Shown: piece after piece, positions 8,578 to 17,585 of the stretch | Layout: every line of letters begins with the position of its first letter | How positions within the stretch are numbered: the stretch's first letter is position 1 | Assembly: GCA_016934535.1 (NCBI GenBank) | Contig: JAFGSQ010000057.1 | Coordinates: 1-38,403, forward strand | Direction of reading: 5' to 3' | From: a candidate division WOR-3 bacterium | GTDB taxonomy: Bacteria; SDB-A | Length of the DNA stretch: 38,403 bases | Notes under the pieces: generated by a model | The model's database searches: none | Seen by the model: the letters and a program-made list of their open reading frames with translations, nothing else | Told to the model about the DNA's origin: nothing | Made by a program: the position numbers and the translations under genes

Positions 8578-11500
8578 ATGAGTTCAACAAAAATCTGCGT
8601 ATTATCTTTTTGCGTACTTTTATTTGGCGCGAAAATTCATGCGGGCGAGAGTTCGTACTTTTTAATGCATTCATACGATGATGTCTCCGTTGAAAAAGAA
8701 GGAATTTACAGCCTTGTCAGCATAGTTGGGGGCAGAATTATGAGAACAGGCGGTGTTCCGTCTCTTCCGACTGTAAAGGTCATGTACAGTATTCCAGCTG
8801 CTTCTGAACTTACCCAGGTAAAAATAACGGATGAGGAATGGATCCCGCTGGGCACGCACAGGATTTTCCCTGCGCAAAATCCATGTCCTTACGGTTTTGC
8901 CGATGATTTTCAGAGCGAGGACACAAGTATCTATTCCGCGGACAAATATTACCCGGAAACAATTCTCGAAAACTTTTTTACTGGAAATAAATCAGGATTT
9001 ATGCTGGGATGCGTGTGTTTTTGCCCTTTCAGATACAATCCCGTCACCGGAGATCTTCAGCTTCTCGCCTCGGCAAAAGTGACAGTAAAATATAACGAAG
9101 GAACAAGTGAAGCCGTATTTTTGGCTGCAGAGCAAATACGTATTTTCGGAGAAGACGTCAAGTCTCTCGTGGCAAATCCTGAAGATGTTCGAACAAATTC
9201 ACCCCAGGAAAAATTTTCAGTAAACGGATATTACGAATACGTGATAATAGCTCCTGAATACCTATCCCCGTATTTCGAAGAACTTTTGAGATGGAAAACG
9301 GAAAAAGGCGTAAGAGCAGGTTTGTTCACGAAAGAGTGGATTACCTCTACTTATCCGGGAAGGGACGACCTTGAAAAAATGAGGGAATTTGTAAAAGATT
9401 ACCACAGAAATCATGGACTTATTTATCTTGTTCTCGCAGGTGATTATGAGAATCTCGGTGCGAGAATGGTCCCGGTCAAAGTCGGAACAAGTTACTCCGA
9501 AAACGCTTCGTGCGATATGTATTTTTCTGATGTTGTCCCTTATTCATCGGACTGGGATGCCAATGGAAACCTTCTTTACGGAGAACTTTCCGTCGACGGG
9601 TGCGACTGGTTCAGTGATGTCTATGTGGGCAGATTTCCTGTAACCGAACCTTACCAAGTGTTGAAGTATATTGATAAAGTTTTAACATACGAGATGTATC
9701 CGCCACATGGTTTTCTGGAAAAGTCTCTTCAAGGAGGCGGTTTGCTTTGGCCCAGCTATAATCATTACGGTAGTATTTTGTGTGATTCGATAGCCGATAA
9801 CTGTCTCCCCCCGAATTGGTCTCACACTAAAATGTACGAATCCTTTTATTTTCATCCCAACGGTTTCAGCGATTCTCTGAGCAGAGGTTACGGCTGGTGT
9901 CATATCGCTTCTCACGGCAACGAAAACGGAACATACTGGCACAACAGCCCAAACGATATGATGACGAAATTAATGGCGGACGCACTGACGAACGGCATGA
10001 AAATCGGGGTTGTTCATTCCATAGCCTGCGAAGCAGGATGGTTCGATCAGAAAGACTGTCTCGCCGAGCATTTGTTCAACTCACCTAACGGTGGGGCGGT
10101 CGCGGGGATTTTCAATTCGAGATACGGTTGGGGACAAGCGCCCGGTTTAGGCAGTTCTGATTGGTTAAGCCTATGGACGGCCGATGCGGTTTACAGACTG
10201 GATCTGAAAAATATCGGTAGAGCGCTGTCTATTGCAAAAGATAAAATAGTATTCGGCATTAACTCAAATCCCATGACCGATATGGATCATTGGTCGATGG
10301 TGGAACTAAATCTTTTCGGAGACCCTCAGACGCAGATATATTCCCGTGAACCTACAGCTATGACAGTAAATCATTCTCCGAGACTCAATCAAGGCAATTA
10401 CAATTTCATTGTTTCGGTTTTTTCCGGAAAACAACCTCTGGTTAACGCATCGTGCTGCCTTTCGAGGCATCAAAGCTCTGAAATCTGGTTTGAGGCGAAG
10501 ACCGGCACAGACGGATTTGCAAACATTGCCTATTCTATTGCGGACAATTCACCGGTAGTGTTCACTGTTTATACTCCGGATCATTTATTCTATAGAGAGA
10601 CTCTGCAGATTTCTTTAAACGAACCCTACGTAGTGATGGCGTATATTGATACAATCTGTGGAGGACAAGAAAACGGGCAGTTAAGTCCAGGAATGAGCTA
10701 CGAAATGTATGTTGCAGCAGCAAATTGGGGTATTTCGAAGGCCACGGGAGTCCAAGCGTTTTTGGCGACTGACGACTCTGGAATCGCTCTGATGGCAGAC
10801 ACATTGTTTTTCGGGGATATCAATCCCTATGACACTATTATATCCACCGATCCCCTCGGATTCACATTAGCATACGGATTGCTTGATGACCATAAAATAC
10901 CGCTGGATTTTGTATGTTTCGATGATTCAGGAAGAATTTGGACGACTTCATTTTTTCTCGAAGTGAACTCGGAAAACCTGAAAGTAGTGAATTGCTACGG
11001 ACCTTCTGTGATTATGCCGGGCAATGATTTTAATGTTTCAGTGTCGATAGAAAATTCAGGAAGCGGAACTGCAGATCAGATTCAGATGCAACTCAGGAAA
11101 GTCGGAAACGAAAGTTTTTTTTCTTTTGCCGACTCTGTTGAAATAGTAAATACTATCCCTCCAAATTCAACTATGAGGTTTGACGATGCTTTCGAAATAT
11201 CAGTTTCAGCATCTTGCTCGATGTCTCATTATTGCGAGTTCGAATTACGCCAACAGGCGGCAGACTCTAATGTGTTTTATGACACTTTTACTCTCGCGGT
11301 AGGATCCGTCGTTTTCGAAGAGAATTTCGATTCAGAGGTGCATTGGGCTTATTCAGGATCGACTGCATGGAACGTCACTACAAGGAAATGGCATTCGCCT
11401 TTAAAGTCAATGTATTGCGGGAATTCACTTGGCTATTATGAAAACGGCGTCAATGACTCGAGAGTCATTTCGAAGGATATATTCTGCACGAGTAATTCGG

Positions 11501-12132
11501 TATTGAGTTTCTGGCATTTGTATCGGATACAGAATGAATATGACGGCTGCAGAATTGAGTTTTCAACAGACGGCGGAGGTTCCTGGTTTCCGCTTTTCCC
11601 TGAGGAAGGATACACCGGAGTTTCAAGTGGATTCGGTGGTTATAATTTCGGCGATTCATTTTATACGGGAAGTCATTACGTTTGGGCGATGCAAAACGCA
11701 ATTGTCCCTGTTCAGGGGTATATGAAATTTGCCTGGAGGTTCGGATCGGACAGCACTATAAACGACATAGGATACTTTTTTGATGACGTTTCGTTGAAAT
11801 TGCATTCCGGTACAAGTGTCGGTGAACAGACGCGGAGCCCAAGGATATCCGAAACTGATTTTTCAATCTTAAATGTTTACCCCAATCCGTCTGGGGGGAG
11901 ATTTTTCATAAAATTTTCTGTTCCTTTTGTGACACACGTAAAATTGGCAGTGTTTGATGCAACAGGAAGAATTGTGTCGGAATTAATTGATGAAGTATTG
12001 GAAGAAGGGATTTATTCTGCTAATTGGGACGGCAGGGACGAAAGAGGACGTATGGTGTCTTCGGGGACGTATTTTTATTTTTTTAATGCAAACGGGTTGA
12101 ATACAACCGGCAAGTTTGTTTTGCTGAGATAA
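8578..12132 (+). CDS. Secreted C25 (gingipain-like) cysteine peptidase with C-terminal sorting domain
   Basis: Predicted exported cysteine protease. Residues 1-22 form a signal peptide (hydrophobic core, likely cut at HA|GE). About 23-215 look like a propeptide. A peptidase C25 domain spans about 215-590, with catalytic His446 in HIASHGNENG and Cys484 in HSIACEAGW, followed by the NGGAVAGIFNSRYGWG block. Beta-rich Ig-like and jelly-roll-like modules follow (a FEENFDSEVHWAYSG block near 920). The last 80 or so residues (VYPNPSGG...SGTYFYFF...GKFVLLR) match a Por/T9SS type A sorting domain. Family knowledge suggests cleavage after Arg or Lys, but specificity cannot be read from the sequence. 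No strong ribosome site precedes the ATG, and the start is placed by the signal peptide. The tldE-like gene follows after 10 nt, so this is probably the head of that operon. Confidence 0.9.
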   Translation: MSSTKICVLSFCVLLFGAKIHAGESSYFLMHSYDDVSVEKEGIYSLVSIVGGRIMRTGGVPSLPTVKVMYSIPAASELTQVKITDEEWIPLGTHRIFPAQNPCPYGFADDFQSEDTSIYSADKYYPETILENFFTGNKSGFMLGCVCFCPFRYNPVTGDLQLLASAKVTVKYNEGTSEAVFLAAEQIRIFGEDVKSLVANPEDVRTNSPQEKFSVNGYYEYVIIAPEYLSPYFEELLRWKTEKGVRAGLFTKEWITSTYPGRDDLEKMREFVKDYHRNHGLIYLVLAGDYENLGARMVPVKVGTSYSENASCDMYFSDVVPYSSDWDANGNLLYGELSVDGCDWFSDVYVGRFPVTEPYQVLKYIDKVLTYEMYPPHGFLEKSLQGGGLLWPSYNHYGSILCDSIADNCLPPNWSHTKMYESFYFHPNGFSDSLSRGYGWCHIASHGNENGTYWHNSPNDMMTKLMADALTNGMKIGVVHSIACEAGWFDQKDCLAEHLFNSPNGGAVAGIFNSRYGWGQAPGLGSSDWLSLWTADAVYRLDLKNIGRALSIAKDKIVFGINSNPMTDMDHWSMVELNLFGDPQTQIYSREPTAMTVNHSPRLNQGNYNFIVSVFSGKQPLVNASCCLSRHQSSEIWFEAKTGTDGFANIAYSIADNSPVVFTVYTPDHLFYRETLQISLNEPYVVMAYIDTICGGQENGQLSPGMSYEMYVAAANWGISKATGVQAFLATDDSGIALMADTLFFGDINPYDTIISTDPLGFTLAYGLLDDHKIPLDFVCFDDSGRIWTTSFFLEVNSENLKVVNCYGPSVIMPGNDFNVSVSIENSGSGTADQIQMQLRKVGNESFFSFADSVEIVNTIPPNSTMRFDDAFEISVSASCSMSHYCEFELRQQAADSNVFYDTFTLAVGSVVFEENFDSEVHWAYSGSTAWNVTTRKWHSPLKSMYCGNSLGYYENGVNDSRVISKDIFCTSNSVLSFWHLYRIQNEYDGCRIEFSTDGGGSWFPLFPEEGYTGVSSGFGGYNFGDSFYTGSHYVWAMQNAIVPVQGYMKFAWRFGSDSTINDIGYFFDDVSLKLHSGTSVGEQTRSPRISETDFSILNVYPNPSGGRFFIKFSVPFVTHVKLAVFDATGRIVSELIDEVLEEGIYSANWDGRDERGRMVSSGTYFYFFNANGLNTTGKFVLLR

Positions 12133-12142
12133 AGGAGGAAAG

Positions 12143-13474
12143 ATGATAGACAGAAAGACGATAAAAGACTTTCTCGGAGGGGCTGAAGGAGCGGAAACTG
12201 AAATCGTGGCGAATTATTACAATATGGCTTCTACGAGATTTTCGAACAACTCGATAACCCAGAACGTCAAAAACGAGGGCATGGATCTTGACCTGAGGGT
12301 GATAGAGTCGAACAGAACTTCAACCGTTTCATCCAACGACTGTTCAGGAGAAAACTTAAGGAGACTTCGTATAAAAGCTCTTGAAGTCAATAAATATTCC
12401 AAAGAGGATGAAGATATCCTCCACCTGATCGATTCATCGGATCAGGTGTTAGATGATTCTGCTTATGCAAAGAAGACTGCAGAAATGAACCCTTCCGAAA
12501 GAACGGATATCATACGTGAGTGCGTCGGTGAAGCTTCGAAAAAGAAAATGCAAGCCGCAGGATTTCTCAGGAACGGCGAAGTTTCGCTTGTTATAGCCAC
12601 TAACAAGGGAATGTGGAGGGAGCACAGCCGCACCGCCTTTTCCCTTTCGCTGTCGGTGATGAACGACTTAGGTTCCGGTTGGGCGAGCTGTTCGTCGTTC
12701 GACCGTTCGAAAGTCTCGATAGAAGAGGTCGTAAAAATCGCCGTAGAGAAGGCTGACGCGAGCAGAAAACTGGAACAGCTTCCTCCCGGGGCTTACACAG
12801 TAGTCCTGGAACCTGCCGCGGTAGCTGATCTTCTGGCATTCCTCGGCTGGGGCAGTTTCGGAGGCCTTTCTTTTGTCGAAAACAGGTCTTTCATGAGCGG
12901 CAGTATCGGCAAAAAAGTGATGAGCGATAAAATAACAATAACGGATAATGTCGGGCATGAACTTTTCAGGGCCTGCCCTTTTGATTTTGACGGTCTGCCA
13001 ACGCAGAAGGTGGTTTTTATAGACAAAGGGGTTGCAAAAGGCGTCGTGCACGACAGAAAGACTGCCGCCATTGCAAAAACCGAAACGACGGGACATTCAC
13101 TCCAACAGCCCAACAGCCATGGTCCGTTTCCGAGAGCCCTTGTGATGTCGAGCGGAGATTCCAGATTTGAAGATATGGTTTCCTCGACGGAAAAAGGTAT
13201 TTTGGTGACGAGATTTCATTACACCAATATGCTCGACCCGATGAAAGTGACCGTGACAGGCATGACAAGAGACGGATTGTTCCTTATTGAAAAAGGAAAA
13301 GTAACTAAAGCGCTCAAAAATTTCAGATTCACTGAAAGCGTGCTCAATGCTTTTTCGCAAGTGGACATGGTTGGAGATGAGCAAAAACTGACGGGAGGGT
13401 TTTTCGGGGGCGGATACGTGACACCCTCTTTGAAGATCAGTGACTTCCACTTTTCAAGCAACACCGATTTTTAG
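12143..13474 (+). CDS. TldE/PmbA-type protein, partner of TldD
   Basis: A 443-residue protein of the TldD/PmbA (U62) family. In the well-studied TldD-TldE heterodimer the TldE/PmbA subunit lacks the metal site and helps form the substrate channel. It shows the family's N-terminal region (ARFSN-type segment RFSNNSITQNV near 32) and a C-terminal GGFFGGGYVTPSLKISDFHFSS block. No HExxxH motif is seen, as expected for the non-catalytic subunit. GGAGG in AAAGGAGGAAAG sits 5 nt before the ATG. The gene lies 10 nt after the C25 protease and 10 nt before tldD, so the three are probably one transcript. It could also be named pmbA. Confidence 0.85.
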   Translation: MIDRKTIKDFLGGAEGAETEIVANYYNMASTRFSNNSITQNVKNEGMDLDLRVIESNRTSTVSSNDCSGENLRRLRIKALEVNKYSKEDEDILHLIDSSDQVLDDSAYAKKTAEMNPSERTDIIRECVGEASKKKMQAAGFLRNGEVSLVIATNKGMWREHSRTAFSLSLSVMNDLGSGWASCSSFDRSKVSIEEVVKIAVEKADASRKLEQLPPGAYTVVLEPAAVADLLAFLGWGSFGGLSFVENRSFMSGSIGKKVMSDKITITDNVGHELFRACPFDFDGLPTQKVVFIDKGVAKGVVHDRKTAAIAKTETTGHSLQQPNSHGPFPRALVMSSGDSRFEDMVSSTEKGILVTRFHYTNMLDPMKVTVTGMTRDGLFLIEKGKVTKALKNFRFTESVLNAFSQVDMVGDEQKLTGGFFGGGYVTPSLKISDFHFSSNTDF

Positions 13475-13480
13475 GGGGGG
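13473..13480 (+). promoter_or_regulatory. Ribosome binding site that sets the tldD start
   Basis: A purine-only AGGGGGGG run overlaps the TAG stop of the tldE-like gene and lies 4 nt before the ATG at 13485. It favours this start over an in-frame upstream ATG at 13440 that lies inside the previous gene. Confidence 0.7.
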
Positions 13481-13484
13481 AAAG

Positions 13485-14960
13485 ATGAAAGAACTCGCGT
13501 TCAGAGCAATAGATAAAGCGAAAAAAGAAGGCGCACAATACGCCGATATAAGGATTGTCATGGACGAAACCGAAATGATCGAAATCAGAAACGGAAAACC
13601 GACCGCTCTCGATTTCAAGGAGACTGAAGGATTCGGTATAAGAGTCCTGTGCGACGGATCGTGGGGTTTTGCCTCTTCATCAGGTGCGAAACCCGAGTCG
13701 GTGGACAAAATCGCCGCTCTCGCAGTCGAGATAGCCAAATCTTCGGCAAAAGTGAGAGACAGAAAAGTAAACCTCGCCAAAGAGAAAACATACGAAGAAT
13801 TCTGGATGACGCCGTATATAATTGACCCTTTCAAAGTTCCCCTGTCGGAAAAACTCGACCTGATGATGGCCGTTGATTCTATTCTGAGAAAAAAGCCTGA
13901 GATAAAGGCGGCCGTATGTATGATGGAATTCTGGAGGGAGCATCAGTGGCTGGCGACGTCCGAAGGAAGCTTCGTCGAGCAGATTTACTTGAGGTCCGGA
14001 TCGGGATACCAGGCTATAGCAGTCGGTAACCACGATATGCAGGAAAGGACTTTCCCCAACACGCACAGGGGACAGTATCTGTCAGCGGGTTATGAACTCA
14101 TCAACTCCCTGGCTCTGCTAGAAAACGCGGAAACTGTCCGGGAAGATGCGATAGCGCTTCTTACGGCTGAAAATTGTCCCACCGGTAAAAAAGACATAAT
14201 TCTGACAGGAACACAGATGGTTCTTCAGATACATGAGTCGGTGGGTCATGCCACCGAATTGGACAGGGTTCTCGGTTATGAAGCAAATTACGCCGGGAGA
14301 TCTTTTGCCACAATGGAAAAGCTTGGAAATTTCAAATACGGTTCAGAAATTGTCAATCTCGTGGCAGACAACACTCTGCCCGGAGGGCTTTCTACGGCGA
14401 GATTCGACGACGATGCCGTACCTGCCAAAAGATGGCACATAGTCAAAAACGGAGTGTTTTCCGGATACATGACAAACAGGGAAGTCGCCTTTGAGACAGG
14501 CCAGCCTGAAAGCATGGGATGCAACAGAGCACAGGGTTATTCTAACATACCGATTGTCAGAATAGCCAATCTAAGCCTCATGCCCGGAAAAGGATCGCTC
14601 GACGACATCATTTCAGACACTGAAGACGGTATACTGATGGACACTAATAAAAGCTGGTCTATAGACCAGATGAGGCTGAATTTTCAGTTCGGTGTTGAAG
14701 CGGCGTGGGAGATAAAAAAAGGAAAGAAAGTCAGGTTGCTCAAAAACGCAAATTATCAGAGCTCGACGCCCGAATTTTGGAATTCCTGCGACCGCATCGC
14801 CGGACCGGAAGAGTGGAAGCTTTGGGGCGTGAGAAACTGCGGAAAAGGTCAACCGGGACAAACGGCGGAAATGTCGCACGGCTCTTCACCGGCGAGGTTC
14901 AGAAAAGTCCAGGTGGGGGTAGGAAACGATTTTCTTGAGAAAAAATCCGAATTAATATAA
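13485..14960 (+). CDS. tldD: TldD-type metalloprotease
   Basis: Catalytic subunit of the TldD/TldE protease, a cytoplasmic zinc peptidase known to trim unfolded peptides, mature microcin B17 and degrade the CcdA antitoxin in other bacteria. The 491-residue protein carries the zinc motif HExxxH (His250, Glu251, His255, in HESVGHATELD) and the conserved GGLSTARFDDD and YMTNREVA blocks downstream. The C-terminal half ends with the usual GKGQPGQ segment. The start at 13485 matches the family N-terminus (a helical stretch, then AQYADIRIV). It directly follows the TldE-like gene, so both partners are made together. Being behind a secreted C25 protease is unusual and may mean peptide recycling or processing, but this is inference. 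Confidence 0.9.
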   Translation: MKELAFRAIDKAKKEGAQYADIRIVMDETEMIEIRNGKPTALDFKETEGFGIRVLCDGSWGFASSSGAKPESVDKIAALAVEIAKSSAKVRDRKVNLAKEKTYEEFWMTPYIIDPFKVPLSEKLDLMMAVDSILRKKPEIKAAVCMMEFWREHQWLATSEGSFVEQIYLRSGSGYQAIAVGNHDMQERTFPNTHRGQYLSAGYELINSLALLENAETVREDAIALLTAENCPTGKKDIILTGTQMVLQIHESVGHATELDRVLGYEANYAGRSFATMEKLGNFKYGSEIVNLVADNTLPGGLSTARFDDDAVPAKRWHIVKNGVFSGYMTNREVAFETGQPESMGCNRAQGYSNIPIVRIANLSLMPGKGSLDDIISDTEDGILMDTNKSWSIDQMRLNFQFGVEAAWEIKKGKKVRLLKNANYQSSTPEFWNSCDRIAGPEEWKLWGVRNCGKGQPGQTAEMSHGSSPARFRKVQVGVGNDFLEKKSELI

Positions 14961-15011
14961 GATTCATTATCTGCATCATGGAAAGAAGATAATATTTAAG
15001 AAGGAGGAAAG

Positions 15012-16205
15012 GTGATAAAACTGAATTTCAATTACAAGGATATCTTCCGTGCTGGCCGGCTCGGTTTCAGTTTTAAGAAAATGTCTGCCGCCATGATAGG
15101 ACTGGTCATACTTACAGTTGTTTATAACGTATTCTCGTACGCTTCGCTGATGTCAGCCGGTGGTTCCCTGAGCAGAATATGGACTTTTCAAAGACTGGCG
15201 CCGATTCCTTTCGGACTGACTCTGCCATGGTATTCCTGGCTGATATGGGCTGTCGGAGCGCTGGTTTCATGGTTGGTTCTGTCAATAACAATTTCCGCAG
15301 TTTCAAAGATAACTTTCGAACAGCTTAGAGGTGACGAGTTTTATGAAGTCGGCAAGGCTTACAAGGATTCCCTGAAACTCTGGAAGAGTTCTTTCCTTTC
15401 ACCGATAATCCTGGCCGTTTTTATCGCTTTCCTGTTCGCTGTAGGAGCTCTTTTTGGACTCATGGGTAAAATACCTGTTGCCGGACCATGGCTCGTCGGC
15501 CTGCTTTCAGTGTTCCTTTTTCTCGGCGCATTTTTTATAGTCTATCTGATTTTGGTGTGGATAGTTTCAGTCTATACATCCCCGACTATATCAGTAGTCA
15601 CAAACGGAGACAGTTTTGACACTCTCTTTGAAGTGTTCAGTGTGGCAAATGAGCAGACCTGGAGGTTTGTGATCTGGCAGTTATTAGTGGGCGGCATTAT
15701 GACTGCCGGTGTGTTTATCTATTCAATCGCGATAAAGTACACATTATTTTTGTTCAAAACCGCCATGGACATACCCTCCGGACAAGCATGGTGGTACCAA
15801 ACCTGGAACTTCGCAAGAAGCATGCTTCCTTCTATTCCTCCAATGATTCCCACTCAAATATACAATCTCTTCGCGAAAATATTCCCCGGATCCGTTCAGG
15901 TGTGGACGGTTTCATCGCTGCCGGGTATAGGCCCCATGATTGGCGGCATAATTCTCGCGGTTCTTCTTTATCTTGTCATGCTTTCAATACTGTCGCTCAA
16001 ATTGTCTATCTTCAGTGCCGGTCAGACTTTGATCTATGTTGTACTCGTAAAGATTAAGGACGACAGAAATCTTTTGGAGACAAAGAAAAAATGGTCCATA
16101 GACGATGAAGATGAAGACATGGAGGACGAAGAAGACAAGAATGAGGAAGAGACAAAAGATGAAGATGAGAAGAGCGGGAAAGAGGAAGAAAAGAATAACG
16201 ACTGA
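15012..16205 (+). CDS. Unknown polytopic membrane protein with acidic C-terminal tail
   Basis: Not recognised as a named family. The 397-residue protein has about six hydrophobic segments (near 24-45, 73-97, 128-152, 158-192, 215-245 and 300-335) and amphipathic stretches between them. The last 40 or so residues (from about 357) are almost entirely Asp, Glu and Lys and should face the cytoplasm. The GTG start is chosen because GGAGG at 15003-15007 lies 4 nt upstream. It sits 51 nt after tldD and 27 nt before an ABC ATPase gene. It could be a permease-like partner of that ATPase, but the ATPase is of the sugar-import (MalK) type and this protein lacks a visible EAA-loop motif. A general envelope protein is equally possible. 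Confidence 0.75.
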   Translation: MIKLNFNYKDIFRAGRLGFSFKKMSAAMIGLVILTVVYNVFSYASLMSAGGSLSRIWTFQRLAPIPFGLTLPWYSWLIWAVGALVSWLVLSITISAVSKITFEQLRGDEFYEVGKAYKDSLKLWKSSFLSPIILAVFIAFLFAVGALFGLMGKIPVAGPWLVGLLSVFLFLGAFFIVYLILVWIVSVYTSPTISVVTNGDSFDTLFEVFSVANEQTWRFVIWQLLVGGIMTAGVFIYSIAIKYTLFLFKTAMDIPSGQAWWYQTWNFARSMLPSIPPMIPTQIYNLFAKIFPGSVQVWTVSSLPGIGPMIGGIILAVLLYLVMLSILSLKLSIFSAGQTLIYVVLVKIKDDRNLLETKKKWSIDDEDEDMEDEEDKNEEETKDEDEKSGKEEEKNND

Positions 16206-16232
16206 AAATTTGATCTTTATTCAATTCGCGCA

Positions 16233-17321
16233 ATGCCTTATTTGTCACTGAAAAACGTCAGCAAGTTTTTTTCAGGGACAAGGGCATTGGAGCCTGTTTG
16301 TCTTGACGCCGAGAAAGGTGAACTAATGGTCCTTGTAGGTCCTTCAGGATGCGGAAAATCTACATTACTGAGGATAATCGCCGGGCTTGAAACACCGAGT
16401 TCCGGCGAGATTTTTCTCGACGGCAAGAAAATAAACGACAAGGAACCGGCAGAAAGAGACATCGCCATGGTCTTTCAGAATTACGCGCTGTATCCGCATA
16501 TGAAAGTCAGAGACAACCTTTCATTCGCGCTTAAAATGAGAAAGTATTCGAAAGCCGAGATAGAGAGAAGAGTCTTTGAGGCTTCGGAATTGCTGGAGAT
16601 CGGCCAACTTATGGACAGATACCCGAAAGAGATTTCAGGAGGCGAAAGGCAGAGGGTCGCCCTCGGAAGAGCCATAGTCAGACATCCAAAGCTTTTTCTT
16701 TTTGACGAACCGCTTTCAAACCTGGACGCAAAACTGAGGATTCAGATGAGAAGCGAAATTACAAAGCTTCACATGAAACTTGGCGTGACTATGCTTTATG
16801 TGACTCACGATCAGACCGAAGCTATGACAATGGGTGACAGAATAGCAGTTATGAAGGCTGATAAAAAAGCTGGAGAAGGCGGTAAAATTCTTCAGACGGG
16901 AGCACCCATGGAACTGTACGAAAACCCGTCAAAAAGGTTTGTTGCAGAATTCATAGGCACTCCTTCTATGAATTTCATTGAACATTTCGAAGAAGGAAGA
17001 GACGGTTTTCCCTTCGTAAGCGGCATCCCGGGGCTTCTGAAAGGATTTGGCGGCAGTTTTGATTATTCAGAAGTTGTAATAGGAGTTAGACCCGAGAAAA
17101 TCATTATATCGGAGGATTGCAGATCAGGTGGACAGATGGAAATCGAACTTATCGAGAGAATGGGCTCCGAAACACTGATATATCTTTCGGGAAAAGATTT
17201 GAAACTCGTTGCAAAATTATTTGTTCCCGTATGTAAAAAAGCGGGTGAAAAGGTCGGCGTTGAAGTTCAGGTCCAGGATGTTATGTTTTTCAGCCGGAAG
17301 GATGGCGGGTTATTGACCTGA
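16233..17321 (+). CDS. MalK/UgpC/MsmX-type ABC transporter ATP-binding protein
   Basis: Cytoplasmic ATPase of the sugar-importer class (CUT1). The 362-residue protein has Walker A GPSGCGKST (36-44), a Q-loop (MVFQNYALYPH), signature SGGERQRVALGRA (about 134-146), Walker B LFLFDEP, a D-loop (LSNLDAKLR), a switch histidine (THDQTEAM) and a C-terminal TOBE-like regulatory region. No permease or binding protein is in the window, so it resembles an orphan shared ATPase such as MsmX. No clear ribosome site precedes the ATG at 16233. Its stop overlaps the HPr start by one base (TGATG), which implies translational coupling and a link to PTS-type sugar control. Confidence 0.92.
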   Translation: MPYLSLKNVSKFFSGTRALEPVCLDAEKGELMVLVGPSGCGKSTLLRIIAGLETPSSGEIFLDGKKINDKEPAERDIAMVFQNYALYPHMKVRDNLSFALKMRKYSKAEIERRVFEASELLEIGQLMDRYPKEISGGERQRVALGRAIVRHPKLFLFDEPLSNLDAKLRIQMRSEITKLHMKLGVTMLYVTHDQTEAMTMGDRIAVMKADKKAGEGGKILQTGAPMELYENPSKRFVAEFIGTPSMNFIEHFEEGRDGFPFVSGIPGLLKGFGGSFDYSEVVIGVRPEKIIISEDCRSGGQMEIELIERMGSETLIYLSGKDLKLVAKLFVPVCKKAGEKVGVEVQVQDVMFFSRKDGGLLT

Positions 17322-17584
17322 TGAGAAAGAACATAAAAGTGATAAACAAGCTTGGCATACACGCAAGACCTGCCGCCATGCTGGTAAAGATAGCCAACGG
17401 CTATGAGTGCGAAGTGTTTTTTGAAAAAGACGGTTTGAAGGTCAATGGTAAAAGCGTGCTCGATGTCATGATGCTGGCCGCTCCGAAAGGCACGGAATTA
17501 ACAGTGGAAACCAGCGGAGAGGACGAAGAAAACTGCATGAAGGAAATCGAAGAAGTTTTTTCGAAAGGTTTTGACGAGGATTGA
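17321..17584 (+). CDS. ptsH: Phosphocarrier protein HPr
   Basis: Small cytoplasmic carrier that takes a phosphate from enzyme I. The 87-residue protein has His14 in LGIHARPAA, the site phosphorylated by EI. It also has a Ser at residue 45 in NGKSVLDVMMLAA, the position used by HPr kinase in Firmicutes and many other phyla. No hprK gene and no EII component lie in the window. The ATG overlaps the stop of the ABC ATPase gene by one base, and the enzyme I start follows 1 nt after the stop. Because the Ser site is retained, both transport and regulatory roles remain possible. Confidence 0.95.
   Translation: MRKNIKVINKLGIHARPAAMLVKIANGYECEVFFEKDGLKVNGKSVLDVMMLAAPKGTELTVETSGEDEENCMKEIEEVFSKGFDED
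17576..17580 (+). promoter_or_regulatory. Ribosome binding site that sets the enzyme I start
   Basis: GAGGA inside the 3' end of the HPr gene, 5 nt before a GTG at 17586. It favours this GTG over the in-frame TTG at 17571, which has no comparable site. Confidence 0.65.
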
Positions 17585-17585
17585 A

